A stretch of DNA of 64,000 bases from Gemmatimonadales bacterium UBA2975 (GCA_002348265.1 DEAT01000022.1:73748-137747), one strand, 5' to 3'; shown: positions 35,470 through 45,388, numbered from the stretch's first letter. Program-made: numbers and translations. The notes: generated by a model from the sequence alone, not told the origin.

Positions 35470-36162
35470 TTGGTCCAACTGTACGCAGCCCTATTGCAGA
35501 TTCCGGGCATGGATACCCCGACGCTCACGTGGCAAGACCAGGTAGCGGTCAACTGGGAAGGCATGGGCTTCATGCGGTACCCCCTTGCCTTCTGTTTCTT
35601 TTTGGGGATCATCATGATCATCATCAAGTTCATATCGCTAACGGGCAAGGCCGCCAAGACGAAGCGGATTTTAGCCGATGTGGATGAGCTGCTAGTGCAG
35701 CAGCGTATCAGCGAGGCTATCGCGCTCACGAGCGAGACTGATTCTCCTGCCGCTAATATCCTCCAAGCTGGCCTTGAGCGTCACGAAGAAGGTACGGAAC
35801 GGGTGATGAAGGCGATTGAGAACCAGGGCCTGATTGAGATGAGCAAGCTCGAGAAAGGCTTGGTTGTTCTCGCTACCCTAACCAACATTGCTCCGCTCCT
35901 CGGTTTCTTAGGTACTGTGATCGGGATGATCATCGCCTTCCAGTCGATTGAAGCGGCTGGCGAGGTTGAAGCGACACTGGTTGCAGGTGGTATTAAAGTG
36001 GCACTGTTGACGACCGCGGCGGGCTTAGCAATTGCGATCCCTGTCTCGGTGGGCCACAACTACTTCGTGGCGAAGATCGACGGCCTCGTCATTGATATGG
36101 AGGAGTCGGCGCAGAAGATGGTTGACACACTGCATGCTATGGAAGCGGGTAGGGCTGGTTAA
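35470..36162 (+). CDS. MotA/TolQ/ExbB-type proton channel protein
   Basis: Inner-membrane subunit of a proton-driven energy transducer, 230 residues from this start. Three transmembrane segments are visible: YPLAFCFFLGIIMIIIKFI, LTNIAPLLGFLGTVIGMIIAF and ALLTTAAGLAIAIPVSVGHNYF. LGTVIGMIIAF with the preceding APLLGFL is the TolQ/ExbB signature. I start it at TTG 35470 because GGAGG (35460-35464) lies five bases before; the frame is open to a GTG at 35416 without a binding site. No ExbD/TolR gene follows: a strong terminator closes the transcript at 36190, so it is an orphan here and its partner must be elsewhere. Confidence 0.88.
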   Translation: MVQLYAALLQIPGMDTPTLTWQDQVAVNWEGMGFMRYPLAFCFFLGIIMIIIKFISLTGKAAKTKRILADVDELLVQQRISEAIALTSETDSPAANILQAGLERHEEGTERVMKAIENQGLIEMSKLEKGLVVLATLTNIAPLLGFLGTVIGMIIAFQSIEAAGEVEATLVAGGIKVALLTTAAGLAIAIPVSVGHNYFVAKIDGLVIDMEESAQKMVDTLHAMEAGRAG

Positions 36163-36189
36163 CCCTCGGCTAAGGACAGAGTTGTGTCG

Positions 36190-36222
36190 GAGGCCGTCCC
36201 CTTAGGGACGGCCTCTTTTTTT
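36190..36222 (+). terminator. intrinsic terminator after the ExbB-like gene
   Basis: An 11-bp perfect stem (GAGGCCGTCCC with GGGACGGCCTC), a four-base loop CTTA and a run of seven T. It isolates the channel gene from the transglycosylase gene downstream. Confidence 0.95.
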
Positions 36223-36301
36223 ATAAGAACGGTAAGAGGCGAGTGTATAGTAGAGTCACCATCTCATGTACTTTTCCTAACCAGTGACGAGTTCGAGTTC
36301 G

Positions 36302-38611
36302 ATGGGTCTTCGCGTCTCAAGTGTTTTTCTGTGCGTTCTTCTTCTAGCCGGGACCACGTTTCAAACTGACTACGTGGCTCGGACAGGAGAGTTAACGGTT
36401 TCCGACTCGGCGCAAGCCGAGTTAGCCGCAGGTCGTTTTTGGCATGCTGCGCGGCTGCTCCGAGCGGAAGGCGCTGAAAACGGTTCTCCAGATGACATAC
36501 TAATCCTTGCCAAGGCCGAGGCCGGCTGGGGAAACTGGACTGCCGTGGTAGAAGTTCTGAGCGGTGTGAGTTGGTTGGGGAAAAAGAGCGGAGGCGAGGG
36601 CTTAGTCTTGCTCGGCCGGGCCCATGAGCATGATGAGGACTGGGCGTCTGCGGCATCCTCGTATCAGGCGTTCCTCAGATTGCCGGGCACTGACGATACG
36701 ACTGCAACTGCAGTGCGTGTGCGTTTAGCTCGAAGCATGTGGCTCGCGGGCGACCATCGAGGTTCTTTGGCGACGCTTCGGGAGCTAAGAAGTGTCCCGC
36801 ATGCGAGTAGTTGGCTTGCGACGGAACTCGCCCACATAGCTGCCGAAGATGGTGATGTGGACGGAGTACGGCTCCTCGTGAGGCATATAGTTGAGCCAGA
36901 GGCAGTAGCTGACGTATGGCGGGTTGAGGCGGATGCACTTTTAGAGCGTAGAGATTATGCGGCTGCTGAGCGAGTCTTTGCCTCTCTGGTGGAAAGATAC
37001 GAACACGATCGGCATGCGAACTCTTTGGTTGAGCTAGCTAGATTGAAGATCAGGTCGGGGGATACGGCGGCTGGCCGTGCTCTACTTATGGAGGGTTTCG
37101 ATAAAGGGGATACTTCCGTCAGGACGCGCGCTGCCAAGAGTCTGATGGACCTAGGAGGGCATGGATTCCAGAAAACTCTCGAGATGGCAAGGATTCTCGA
37201 CAGGGCAGGCGATGGAAGTCGAGCCCTAACGGGATATGATCGGGCGTCGTCACTGGCGGCAGTCGAACTCCTCGTTTTTCCTGAGTCGAGCCGAGTTGAG
37301 CGTGCCCGGCTCATGTCTACTGTGCAAAGTCGTCAGGAAGAGGCGCTTGCTGAGTTCCGTGCAATACGCGAGACGACCAATGACGCTCGGATCGGAGCGC
37401 GGAACCTGGAGGTTTGGGCTCAGATGAGACGGCGGCAGGGGATGTCCCCCCAAGTCAGCACGCTCCGGAGATGGCTCCTTGAGGAGTATCCTTCAAGTAG
37501 CGAGGCCGCAGAAGTCGCATGGAGTGAAGGCAGCAACGCGGAAGCGCGCGGCGACCTAACACTCGCACTAGACCGATATGCGTTCTTGGCTGAGAACGTT
37601 CGCACACACTCACGCGCGGGGCAGGCTCGCATGCGCTCTGGACAGATCTATTTGCGTGAGTCCGACCTCGAATCTGCCGCTGATGTCTTCGAGGCATATT
37701 TGCGTGATTTCCCTGACGGACGTCGTTGGCAGGAGGCGGCATACTGGGCCGGTAGCACCCGCTTGCAAATCGGGGATACGACCATCGCTGAGAACCAACT
37801 AAATCACGTCCTTACTCAGCCGGTCGATTATTATGCCGCTATGGCATCTGACCTACTGGATATCCCTTTCATATTGAATGTCCCAGGCGGCCCTGCCTCG
37901 ACTAAGCCAAGATGGTTAGAGGAAGGCCTGGAGCGGCTTGATCTTCTCTCGGCGACCGGGTTGGAGAAAGGCGCTAATTCCGAGATTATACGTCTTCGGG
38001 ATCAAGCGGCCAGTGAGAGAGGGCCGAGGTTGGGTTTGGCGGAGGCTTTGATCGAGCGCGGCTATACGATAGACGGGATCAATCTCGGCTGGGCGCTTTT
38101 TCGGGACGAAGGAGCCTGGGACCAAGAGATTCTTCGTGTCACGTATCCGTTTCCTTACCGGGAGCTGATTACTAGAGCGGCCGAGGATTGGGGGATAAGT
38201 CCTTTCATGATGGCGGCGATTATCAGGCAGGAGTCGGCATTCAAGGCCGATATCGTAAGCCATGCGGGTGCCATCGGATTGATGCAAGTGATGCCTCCAA
38301 CTGGGGCAGAGCTGGCCCGCACCCATGGGCCTGAAGGGTTTACCCCAGAGTCGCTTACGCGACCGGAGGTAAACCTCCACCTCGGGTCGGCATTTTTTGT
38401 CGCGATGAGTCGGCGTTATGACAATGAGCTTCCTTTCGTTCTCTCGGCCTACAATGCCGGTCCCACGCGAGCCACGCGTTGGCGGCGTTATCCTGAGGCT
38501 TCTGATCTGGTTCGGTTTACGGAACGGATCCCATTCTCAGAGACTCGCGGGTACGTGAAGAACGTAAGACGCAATCTGGCCATCTACCGGGCTCTTTACG
38601 GACAGGACTGA
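36302..38611 (+). CDS. slt: soluble lytic murein transglycosylase
   Basis: Periplasmic peptidoglycan lyase of 769 residues. A signal peptide (GLRVSSVFLCVLLLAGTTFQ) opens the protein. Residues about 30-580 are helical tetratricopeptide-like repeats (for example EEYPSSSEAAEVAWSEG, AADVFEAYLRDFPDGRRWQEAAYW read in pieces), as in Slt70. The catalytic SLT domain lies at the C-terminus: IRQESAFKADIVSHAGAIGLMQ carries the catalytic Glu at about 644, and the NAGP segment (SAYNAGPTRA) follows. A GTG at 36284 is an alternative start. It cleaves the glycan strand to yield 1,6-anhydro-muropeptides. Confidence 0.92.
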   Translation: MGLRVSSVFLCVLLLAGTTFQTDYVARTGELTVSDSAQAELAAGRFWHAARLLRAEGAENGSPDDILILAKAEAGWGNWTAVVEVLSGVSWLGKKSGGEGLVLLGRAHEHDEDWASAASSYQAFLRLPGTDDTTATAVRVRLARSMWLAGDHRGSLATLRELRSVPHASSWLATELAHIAAEDGDVDGVRLLVRHIVEPEAVADVWRVEADALLERRDYAAAERVFASLVERYEHDRHANSLVELARLKIRSGDTAAGRALLMEGFDKGDTSVRTRAAKSLMDLGGHGFQKTLEMARILDRAGDGSRALTGYDRASSLAAVELLVFPESSRVERARLMSTVQSRQEEALAEFRAIRETTNDARIGARNLEVWAQMRRRQGMSPQVSTLRRWLLEEYPSSSEAAEVAWSEGSNAEARGDLTLALDRYAFLAENVRTHSRAGQARMRSGQIYLRESDLESAADVFEAYLRDFPDGRRWQEAAYWAGSTRLQIGDTTIAENQLNHVLTQPVDYYAAMASDLLDIPFILNVPGGPASTKPRWLEEGLERLDLLSATGLEKGANSEIIRLRDQAASERGPRLGLAEALIERGYTIDGINLGWALFRDEGAWDQEILRVTYPFPYRELITRAAEDWGISPFMMAAIIRQESAFKADIVSHAGAIGLMQVMPPTGAELARTHGPEGFTPESLTRPEVNLHLGSAFFVAMSRRYDNELPFVLSAYNAGPTRATRWRRYPEASDLVRFTERIPFSETRGYVKNVRRNLAIYRALYGQD

Positions 38612-38824
38612 CCCAGAATAGTCCATATGTAGGGATTCGGTTAAGTGCACGCCGAAAGCAATAAGGGTTCTAGAGTTGGAGTAATGAGAGGGAACTCACT
38701 GTATCGCCTTTGAGCGCGGCCTGGGGCAAGATGAACCCGGATCCGCAGCCTCGCGTCGCCGGCTGGGAGCTAGGCCAGTAGATTGCGAGGTTGCCCTCGT
38801 AAGCTCTGACCCTGATCGCCCCTC

Positions 38825-41620
38825 GTGCAGATCCCTCCGAAGACTCGTCCTCGCCTATTTCTTGTTGACGCTTATGCGCTGATCTATCGCTCATACTTTG
38901 CGTTCATCAAACGTCCTCTTATGAACGCAGCTGGTGAGAATACATCAGCGCCGTTCGGTTTTACCCGCTTCCTTCTCGACATACGGGAGCAGTTTGAGCC
39001 GGACTACCTTGCCGTTGTTTTCGACGCGGGTGATTCGTTCCGCGATCAGGAGTATCCGGAATACAAGGCCACTCGTGAGAAGATGCCAGACGATCTGAGG
39101 GATAGTCTTGGTCGCATCCGCCAGATTGTGGAGGCTTTCAATGATCCCGTTGTGGAGTTGGACGGATACGAGGCCGATGATGTAATTGGAACGCTCGCTC
39201 GACAGGCGGCCGAACAGGGTCTGGAGGCGGTGATCGTTTCCGGTGATAAAGATTTCTACCAGCTTGTCCAGCCACACATCCACCTTATGAACCCTGGACG
39301 AGGTGGATCGTCAGGGGTTGCCGCGGACTGGGTGACCGAAGAGAACGCTGACGTAAAGTTCGGCATACCACCGTCTCAGGTAGCGGATTATCTCGCGTTA
39401 GTTGGTGATTCCTCGGATAATGTGCCGGGAGCGCGTGGCGTTGGTCCAAAGACTGCGGTACAGCTGCTAGGACAGTATCCTGACATTGAGCAGCTTATCG
39501 AAAACGCCGATTCGTTAAAGCCACCTCGTGCCTCCAAGTCACTGTCGGAGAATGCTGATATGGTCCGCCTCTCGAAGCGGCTGGTGACCATTATGACTGA
39601 CCTTGAAATCGAGTTAGATCTCGACGTTCTAAGGGTGCAAGAACCCAACAACGCGGCACTCCGCGACTTGTTCGTCGAACTAGAATTCCGTCGACTGTCC
39701 GATCAGTTTGCGTTGGCCGCTCAGTCTCCGGGAGATGGAACGCAGGGGCAGGCGTCAGGTGAGGTTGAAGAGCGGCCAACTGATTACGCCATCATCGATA
39801 TAGTTGCCGATGTGGAGCTGTTGGTGGAGGATCTTCGAGCGGCTGGGAGTTTTTCAATTGCGGCAGAATCCTCTCACGAAGATCCCCTTCGAGGCGAGTT
39901 GGTAGGTCTGGCTTTTTCTCTAGAGAGTGGAATGGCGAGGTACTTGCCGTTTGCACATACGCAGCCGTTCGCGTTGACTTTCGAAGGAGAGGGCTCGAAT
40001 GAAATTCGAACCCTTCCGGGGCTAGGAGATCCGGAGCTTGAGGTCCTAAGAGATCTTTTGGAGGATCCATCGGTTGGCAAGTCCGGACATGACTTGAAAC
40101 AGGCGGCCCTAGTTCTAGCCACTGCTGGGGTAGCCCTAGCAGGGTTCGAGGTCGATGCAATGATAGCCAGTTACGTTCTGGATCCAGGGAAGCGAGGGCA
40201 TGATCTAAAGGCTCTCAGCATGGAAGCCTTCTATAACAAGCCATTGGATCGTTCAGATGTGACAGGATCAGGCCGAAGCAAAGTTCTGTTTGCTGAAGTG
40301 CCGCTACAAAGAGCCAGCGAGTACCTGTGCTCTGCAGTCGACCTAGCTGGGCGGCTCGCGAATCATCTTGCGGAGAAGGTGGAGGAAGCAGGCTTAACGA
40401 AACTGCTAGCCGATCTTGAGATGCGACTGGTCCCAATGCTCAGCCGGATGGAATTCTCCGGGATCACGATTGACGATGATTTTTTTCAGTCGATGCGCGG
40501 GAGGCTCAAGCGCGAACTGGACCTGATCGAGTCAGATATTTTTAAACTCGCGGGTGGTGAATTCAACCTGAACTCTACACCCCAACTCCGTCAGGTCCTT
40601 TTCGATAAGCTGGAAATGCCGGTACTAAAGAAGACCAAAACGGGGCCATCCACAGACGCCTCGGTTCTGGAGGAACTTGCTTCCATGGGGCACGATATTC
40701 CTCGTTTGATGATGGAGTATAGAGAACTTGAAAAGCTCCGTTCTACCTATGTTGAAGCTCTGCCACAGCTTGTGAATCCTAGTTCTGGACGGATCCATAC
40801 GTGCTTCAATCAGACGGTTGCCGCGACGGGAAGGCTTTCTTCCAGCGCCCCGAACCTGCAGAACATCCCTATTAGGACTGACCTGGGCCGAGAGATTCGC
40901 AAAGGCTTTGTTGCTTCGTCGGGCAACGTTTTTCTCGCCGTGGACTATTCTCAGATCGAACTTCGCGTGATGGCGCACTTCTCCGAGGATAGCGCTTTTG
41001 TGACGGCATTCCGGCAGGGCATTGATGTTCATCGGCAAACGGCTTCTGTAATCTTCGATGTCCCTGTAGACGAAGTAAGCGGAGGGATGCGGAATCAGGC
41101 CAAGACCGTAAACTTCGCAACGCTATACGGTCAGGGCCCATTTTCACTGGCGCAGCAACTCGGCATATCTCGCGAAGAAGCAAAGCAGTTCATAGGGACC
41201 TACTTCGAACGGTTTTCCGGCGTGCGGGGTTTTTTAGACAAGCAGGTTGAGATGGCTAAGAGTGTTGGATATGTGGAGACCCTCATGGGACGTCGTCGCT
41301 ATGTGCCAGAACTCAGAGCTGGGAACTGGAATGTCCGACAGTTTGGCGAGCGTGTCGCACAGAATACGCCGATTCAGGGTTCTGCCGCCGACATGATGAA
41401 GAAAGCGATGATCGAAGTTCAGGCCGCACTCGACGCTACGGATGCGAATGCGAAGATTTTGCTTCAGGTCCACGATGAGTTACTACTCGAGGTTCCGGAG
41501 CACGAGGTGGACGACGTACGCACCCTTGTTGTAGATCGAATGGAGAGCGCGGTAGAACTCCGTGTCCCGATCGTCGCAGAATGGGGTGTCGGACAGAGTT
41601 GGTACGACTGCAAAAGCTAG
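38825..41620 (+). CDS. polA: DNA polymerase I, proofreading site degenerate
   Basis: DNA polymerase I of 931 residues, started at GTG 38825. Order: 5'-3' exonuclease (FDAGDSFRDQEYPEYKATRE, DGYEADDVIGTLARQA, SGDKDFYQLV, GDSSDNVPGARGVGPKTA), a 3'-5' exonuclease-like domain, and the polymerase (motif A DYSQIELR near 707, motif B KTVNFATLYG, motif C QVHDELLLEV near 883). In the middle domain the metal-binding residues are lost: the Exo I Asp is Ala346 (SIAAES), the Exo II Asp is Ala427 (LKQAA) and the Exo III YxxxD reads Tyr500...Ala504. Proofreading is therefore probably absent, as in Taq and Bst Pol I. It fills gaps and removes Okazaki primers. A terminator follows at once. Confidence 0.97.
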   Translation: MQIPPKTRPRLFLVDAYALIYRSYFAFIKRPLMNAAGENTSAPFGFTRFLLDIREQFEPDYLAVVFDAGDSFRDQEYPEYKATREKMPDDLRDSLGRIRQIVEAFNDPVVELDGYEADDVIGTLARQAAEQGLEAVIVSGDKDFYQLVQPHIHLMNPGRGGSSGVAADWVTEENADVKFGIPPSQVADYLALVGDSSDNVPGARGVGPKTAVQLLGQYPDIEQLIENADSLKPPRASKSLSENADMVRLSKRLVTIMTDLEIELDLDVLRVQEPNNAALRDLFVELEFRRLSDQFALAAQSPGDGTQGQASGEVEERPTDYAIIDIVADVELLVEDLRAAGSFSIAAESSHEDPLRGELVGLAFSLESGMARYLPFAHTQPFALTFEGEGSNEIRTLPGLGDPELEVLRDLLEDPSVGKSGHDLKQAALVLATAGVALAGFEVDAMIASYVLDPGKRGHDLKALSMEAFYNKPLDRSDVTGSGRSKVLFAEVPLQRASEYLCSAVDLAGRLANHLAEKVEEAGLTKLLADLEMRLVPMLSRMEFSGITIDDDFFQSMRGRLKRELDLIESDIFKLAGGEFNLNSTPQLRQVLFDKLEMPVLKKTKTGPSTDASVLEELASMGHDIPRLMMEYRELEKLRSTYVEALPQLVNPSSGRIHTCFNQTVAATGRLSSSAPNLQNIPIRTDLGREIRKGFVASSGNVFLAVDYSQIELRVMAHFSEDSAFVTAFRQGIDVHRQTASVIFDVPVDEVSGGMRNQAKTVNFATLYGQGPFSLAQQLGISREEAKQFIGTYFERFSGVRGFLDKQVEMAKSVGYVETLMGRRRYVPELRAGNWNVRQFGERVAQNTPIQGSAADMMKKAMIEVQAALDATDANAKILLQVHDELLLEVPEHEVDDVRTLVVDRMESAVELRVPIVAEWGVGQSWYDCKS

Positions 41621-41624
41621 CGAG

Positions 41625-41655
41625 GGCTGAACCTTAGGCTGTTCAGTCGTTTTTT
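41625..41655 (+). terminator. intrinsic terminator after polA
   Basis: GGCTGAAC pairs with GTTCAGTC (one G-U) around the loop CTTAGGCT, then GTTTTTT. It sits just after the polA stop and faces the convergent sigma factor gene. Confidence 0.85.
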
Positions 41656-41687
41656 CTGTGGAGCCCTATCTCCTCCGGATGAGGCAC

Positions 41688-42548
41688 TTAGTTCGTAGTC
41701 CAGAACCCAGAGAGTGATTCCCCGTGTGGGCTCTCTTTTAGCTTTTCAAACGCGCGGTTGCGGATTTGACGGATACGCTCCCGCGTGACCCCCAGCAGCG
41801 ACCCGATTTCCTCAAGAGTCCGTTCTTCGCCGTCGTCCAATCCGTAATAGAGGTACAGGATCTTCCGTTCGCGCTCGGTCAAGTAGCTGTCGAACATGGT
41901 TTCGAGGAACTCCCTTCGCGCTAACGATTCCACATCTTCTTCGATGTCAGCTGCCGCCGTTCCTGCAAAGCGTTCACCAAAGCTGGAACTATCACGGTCC
42001 CCCCGGTCGATCGGTGCATCGAGGCTTAGTTCTGAGGCAGCGACACGCCGCAGAGCTCGGATCGTATCAACGGGTTCATCCATCTCTCTTGCAATTTCAA
42101 GATCTGTCGGCGCACGTCCTAGCATCTGCGTCAAAGCAGTATTCGTTCTGGCGAGCTTGGCCAGATTGGAATTTTGGTTGAGCGGAATTCGTACGGAGCG
42201 TGTTTGCTCAGCCAGTGCTTGTAGCACTGTCTGCCTAATCCACCAGACCGCATATGAGATGAATTTCACGCCCTTGTCAGGGTCGAACTTCTTTACTGCC
42301 TTGAGCAGGCCCTCATTACCGATACACACAAGTTCGGCTAGTCCCAAGCCGCGCCCTTGGTACTTTTTAACATATGAGATGACGAATCGGAGGTTGGCCG
42401 TTACCAGACGTTCTGCAGCTTCCTTATCACCTTCTCGGGCACGGCGAGCGAGCTCCCGCTCTTCCCTAGGGTCCTGTATCAGAGGGTACTTCTCAACGTC
42501 TTGCAGATACTGATCGAAAGAATCTAAGCCACGAGAGGAAGAAAACAT
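41688..42548 (-). CDS. RNA polymerase sigma-70 factor (RpoD/SigA type, first copy)
   Basis: Sigma-70 family factor of 286 residues with regions 1.2, 2, 3 and 4 but no 1.1. Region 2.3-2.4 is GVKFISYAVWWIRQTVLQALAEQ (read as one run), region 3 starts RIPLNQN, and region 4.2 is TLEEIGSLLGVTRERIRQIRNRAFEKL, the -35 recognition helix. Its length matches group 1/2 factors of Bacteroidota and Gemmatimonadota. A second gene of the same kind lies at 62533. Region 2 differs by QTRSV against HGRAV after the helix, so the two probably bind different core promoter sets. Which is the housekeeping factor cannot be settled here. Confidence 0.93.
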   Translation of the reverse strand: MFSSSRGLDSFDQYLQDVEKYPLIQDPREERELARRAREGDKEAAERLVTANLRFVISYVKKYQGRGLGLAELVCIGNEGLLKAVKKFDPDKGVKFISYAVWWIRQTVLQALAEQTRSVRIPLNQNSNLAKLARTNTALTQMLGRAPTDLEIAREMDEPVDTIRALRRVAASELSLDAPIDRGDRDSSSFGERFAGTAAADIEEDVESLARREFLETMFDSYLTERERKILYLYYGLDDGEERTLEEIGSLLGVTRERIRQIRNRAFEKLKESPHGESLSGFWTTN

Positions 42549-42966
42549 TCGGTACGGTCGTTCCTCATTATCTGCAGGTTAAATCCGCGTGACCCGTTCA
42601 GGACCCCGGCGCCATTCTTATTTCAGAAAAGCTTGCCCACGGGGTCATTCTAAGTCGTTGCACGGAAAATTAAGGTGGAAACGAATGTGTAAATGTGTGT
42701 TTCCGGGGTCAAGGATTTTTTTTAGGGCTTGAATACATCTCGATACGGGATTTGGTTTTTAGGTGATACGGCGCTCCGTGCACGGTCAAGGTGCCGTTGG
42801 GAGACACGAGTCTCTGGATTGGAGCGAGGACAACAAGGACAGTGCGTCAATCTTTTTGACACTGCCGTGTGACTTCGTCAGGATCAGGGTGCCTATGATG
42901 GAATTCCGAAGCTTGGAAAGCTGGGTCTCCAAGTCAGACATCAGTTACAACTAGAGACTAGGAAAT
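42549..42966. other. 418-bp divergent intergenic region (sigma-70 / maeB)
   Basis: No gene is seen; a 63-codon plus frame at 42763 has no support. A run of eight T lies at about 42716-42723. AGGAAAT precedes the maeB ATG by one base and serves as its binding site. On the minus strand TTGACC (42707-42712) is a weak -35 for the sigma gene. Confidence 0.4.
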
Positions 42967-45249
42967 ATGGCCGTTTATCGTTCCCAAGACGCACTCGAGT
43001 ACCATGAGAAAGGACGTCCAGGCAAGATCGCCGTCATCCCGACCAAGTCTGTGGTTACGGCGCAAGATTTGTCGCTCGCATACTCACCAGGCGTTGCCGA
43101 GCCTTGTCTGCAGATAGCCGAAACACCCGATGACGTTTTCAGATATACCGCTCGCGGTAACCTGGTGGCGGTGGTCTCCAATGGGACTGCGGTGCTTGGT
43201 CTGGGTAACATAGGCCCTCTAGCTTCCAAGCCTGTAATGGAAGGTAAAGGGGTGCTCTTCAAGGCCTTTGCCGACATTGATGTCTTTGACCTCGAGGTAG
43301 GGTCAGAAAAGGCAGAGGATGTCATAAGGTTTTGCGAGCTTCTTGAACCGACGGTTGGGGGGATCAATCTCGAAGACATTTCGGCCCCGGACTGTTTTGT
43401 CATTGAGCGGGCTCTAAATGAGCGCCTAGACATCCCCGTATTCCATGATGATCAACACGGCACAGCCATAATCGCGGGGGCCGCTCTGATTAACGCATTA
43501 GAGATCACGGACCGGTCGATTCAGGATACGCGAGTCGTCTTTAGTGGGGCGGGCGCTTCAGCACTCTCCACCGCCGAGCATTTTCAGCGTCTGGGAGTGA
43601 GGAAAGAAAACATCCTCATAGTAGACTCTTCGGGGGTGATTTATGAGGGACGAAAAGAAGGGATGAACGAATACAAGTCCCCCTTCGCGGTTAAAACAGA
43701 TACACGCACGCTCGGAGAGGCGATGAAGGACGCAGACGTCTTTATCGGTCTCTCGGTTAAGGGAGTCGTTACCAAGGACATGGTCAGAGGGATGGCGGCC
43801 GATCCCATCATCTTTGCGCTCGCAAACCCGGATCCAGAAATCCTTCCCGAAGAGGTAGCAGCGGTGCGTCAGGATGCAATTATGGCGACCGGGAGATCGG
43901 ATTATCCGAATCAGGTAAATAACGTGCTGGGATTCCCATTCATATTTCGGGGTGCCCTTGATGTGAGAGCTAAGGCCATCAACCCGGAAATGATGTTGGC
44001 CGCCACCAACGCCCTAGCCGACCTCGCTCGTGAGCAGGTGCCCGATGCGGTTAAGGGAGCATACGAGGGAAGTGAGATCGCTTACGGTCGAGATTACCTT
44101 ATCCCAAAGCCTTTCGATCGCAGGGTACTCTATCACGTGGCTCCAGCGGTGGCTCAGGCAGCGATGGACTCCGGGGTTGCTCGAATGGATGTTGAGTTAG
44201 GCGAGTATCGTGATCGGCTCCGAGCCAAGCTTGGACCGGGGTACGAGCTCATGCGCGACATGCGAGATAGAGCCCGAACAAGAAGGGCACGGGTCATATT
44301 CCCGGAAGGGCACAACGATACGATCATCCGAGCGGCAAGCCAGCTGGTAGAAGATGGGATTTGCGATCCAGTGCTTCTGGGCCGTCTCCCCCGCATCCAA
44401 GAAAAGGCGGACCTCCTCGGGGTCGATATCAGAGGTGTCGAGGTTGTCTATGCAGCAGATTTAGAAGAGGAGCGAAGCCGTTACGCTGAGCAGCTCTTCG
44501 AGAAGCGGGCCCGAAAAGGGCTGACACTTTCCGAAGCTGAATGGAACCTGTTTAAGCCGGTATATTTTGCAGCGAGTATGCTAGAAAATGGAGAGGTGGA
44601 CGCACTCGTTCATGGAATCGAAGCCAACTACGCTGAGGCCCTGCGTCCGTGCCTTCATGTCGTTGGTAGGAAGCTCGATGGTTCGGGTGACGCGGGACGA
44701 TTGGCGGGCCTTTACATGCTGGCTTTCCCGAACCGAGAGCTTCTCTTTTTGGCGGACACGACCGTAAATATCGAACCTGATGCGAGGAGCCTTGCTGAGA
44801 TTTCTATACAGACGGCTGCGTTTGTTCGAGATCTAGGCATAGAACCAAGAGTCGCGATGGTCACGTTCTCAAACTTTGGATCGGTCTCTCATCATGAATC
44901 CTCGACAGCTGCCGAAGCGGTCAACCGAGTCCGCGAAATAGATCCGGATCTAGAGATCGATGGAGAGATGCAGGCGGATACCGCAGTAGATTTCACTAAG
45001 CTCAAGAGAACGTATCCGTTTTCTCGACTCACGGGGCCGGCGAACATACTTGTCTTCTCCCGGCTGTCGGCTGCGAACTCTGCGTACAAGCTACTGGAAG
45101 AGTTCGGTGGCGCGGATGTGATCGGTCCAGTTCTCCTCGGAATGGCTAAGCCAGTTCACGTTCTACAGCGAGGTTCTTCGCTAACGAATGTTCTTGATCT
45201 TGCGACAGTCGCATCTGTGGACTGGCAGGCTCGAAACCGACAAATTTAG
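42967..45249 (+). CDS. maeB: NADP-dependent malic enzyme (MaeB-type, with PTA domain)
   Basis: Malic enzyme of 760 residues, which decarboxylates malate to pyruvate with reduction of NADP. The N-terminal catalytic part (about 1-420) shows SLAYSPGVAEPCL, FHDDQHGTAIIAGAALINAL and the nucleotide motif VFSGAGASALSTAEHF. The C-terminal part (about 430-760) is a phosphotransacetylase-like domain (RARVIFPEGHNDTIIRAA, PANILVFSRLSAANSAYKLL), catalytically silent in known MaeB proteins and involved in regulation by acetyl-CoA. The architecture is the full MaeB type. A terminator follows, and pckA, also acting at the C4/C3 junction, is the next gene. Confidence 0.96.
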   Translation: MAVYRSQDALEYHEKGRPGKIAVIPTKSVVTAQDLSLAYSPGVAEPCLQIAETPDDVFRYTARGNLVAVVSNGTAVLGLGNIGPLASKPVMEGKGVLFKAFADIDVFDLEVGSEKAEDVIRFCELLEPTVGGINLEDISAPDCFVIERALNERLDIPVFHDDQHGTAIIAGAALINALEITDRSIQDTRVVFSGAGASALSTAEHFQRLGVRKENILIVDSSGVIYEGRKEGMNEYKSPFAVKTDTRTLGEAMKDADVFIGLSVKGVVTKDMVRGMAADPIIFALANPDPEILPEEVAAVRQDAIMATGRSDYPNQVNNVLGFPFIFRGALDVRAKAINPEMMLAATNALADLAREQVPDAVKGAYEGSEIAYGRDYLIPKPFDRRVLYHVAPAVAQAAMDSGVARMDVELGEYRDRLRAKLGPGYELMRDMRDRARTRRARVIFPEGHNDTIIRAASQLVEDGICDPVLLGRLPRIQEKADLLGVDIRGVEVVYAADLEEERSRYAEQLFEKRARKGLTLSEAEWNLFKPVYFAASMLENGEVDALVHGIEANYAEALRPCLHVVGRKLDGSGDAGRLAGLYMLAFPNRELLFLADTTVNIEPDARSLAEISIQTAAFVRDLGIEPRVAMVTFSNFGSVSHHESSTAAEAVNRVREIDPDLEIDGEMQADTAVDFTKLKRTYPFSRLTGPANILVFSRLSAANSAYKLLEEFGGADVIGPVLLGMAKPVHVLQRGSSLTNVLDLATVASVDWQARNRQI

Positions 45250-45291
45250 AGGGTGCCCTGCTCGCTTAGGCGGTAGGGCCTCTTTCTTGTT
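45249..45291 (+). terminator. probable intrinsic terminator after maeB
   Basis: GCCCT (45255-45259) pairs with AGGGC (45275-45279), extended by GAG/CTC across a three-base bulge, with an inner CGC-TTAG-GCG hairpin; TTTCTTGTT follows. The stem begins within the maeB stop codon. Confidence 0.6.
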
Positions 45292-45388
45292 ATCTAGACG
45301 AAGGCGATTCCGGGACTGAGGCGGCTATGGTTCAATGCCGGTGCAGCCGGAGTGCTCAACTATCAGAAGAGAAAGTAGACTGGCAAGC

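Noticed and set aside
42763..42954. 63-codon plus-strand frame before maeB
   Set aside because: There is no binding site, the composition is not protein-like, and it lies where the promoters should be.
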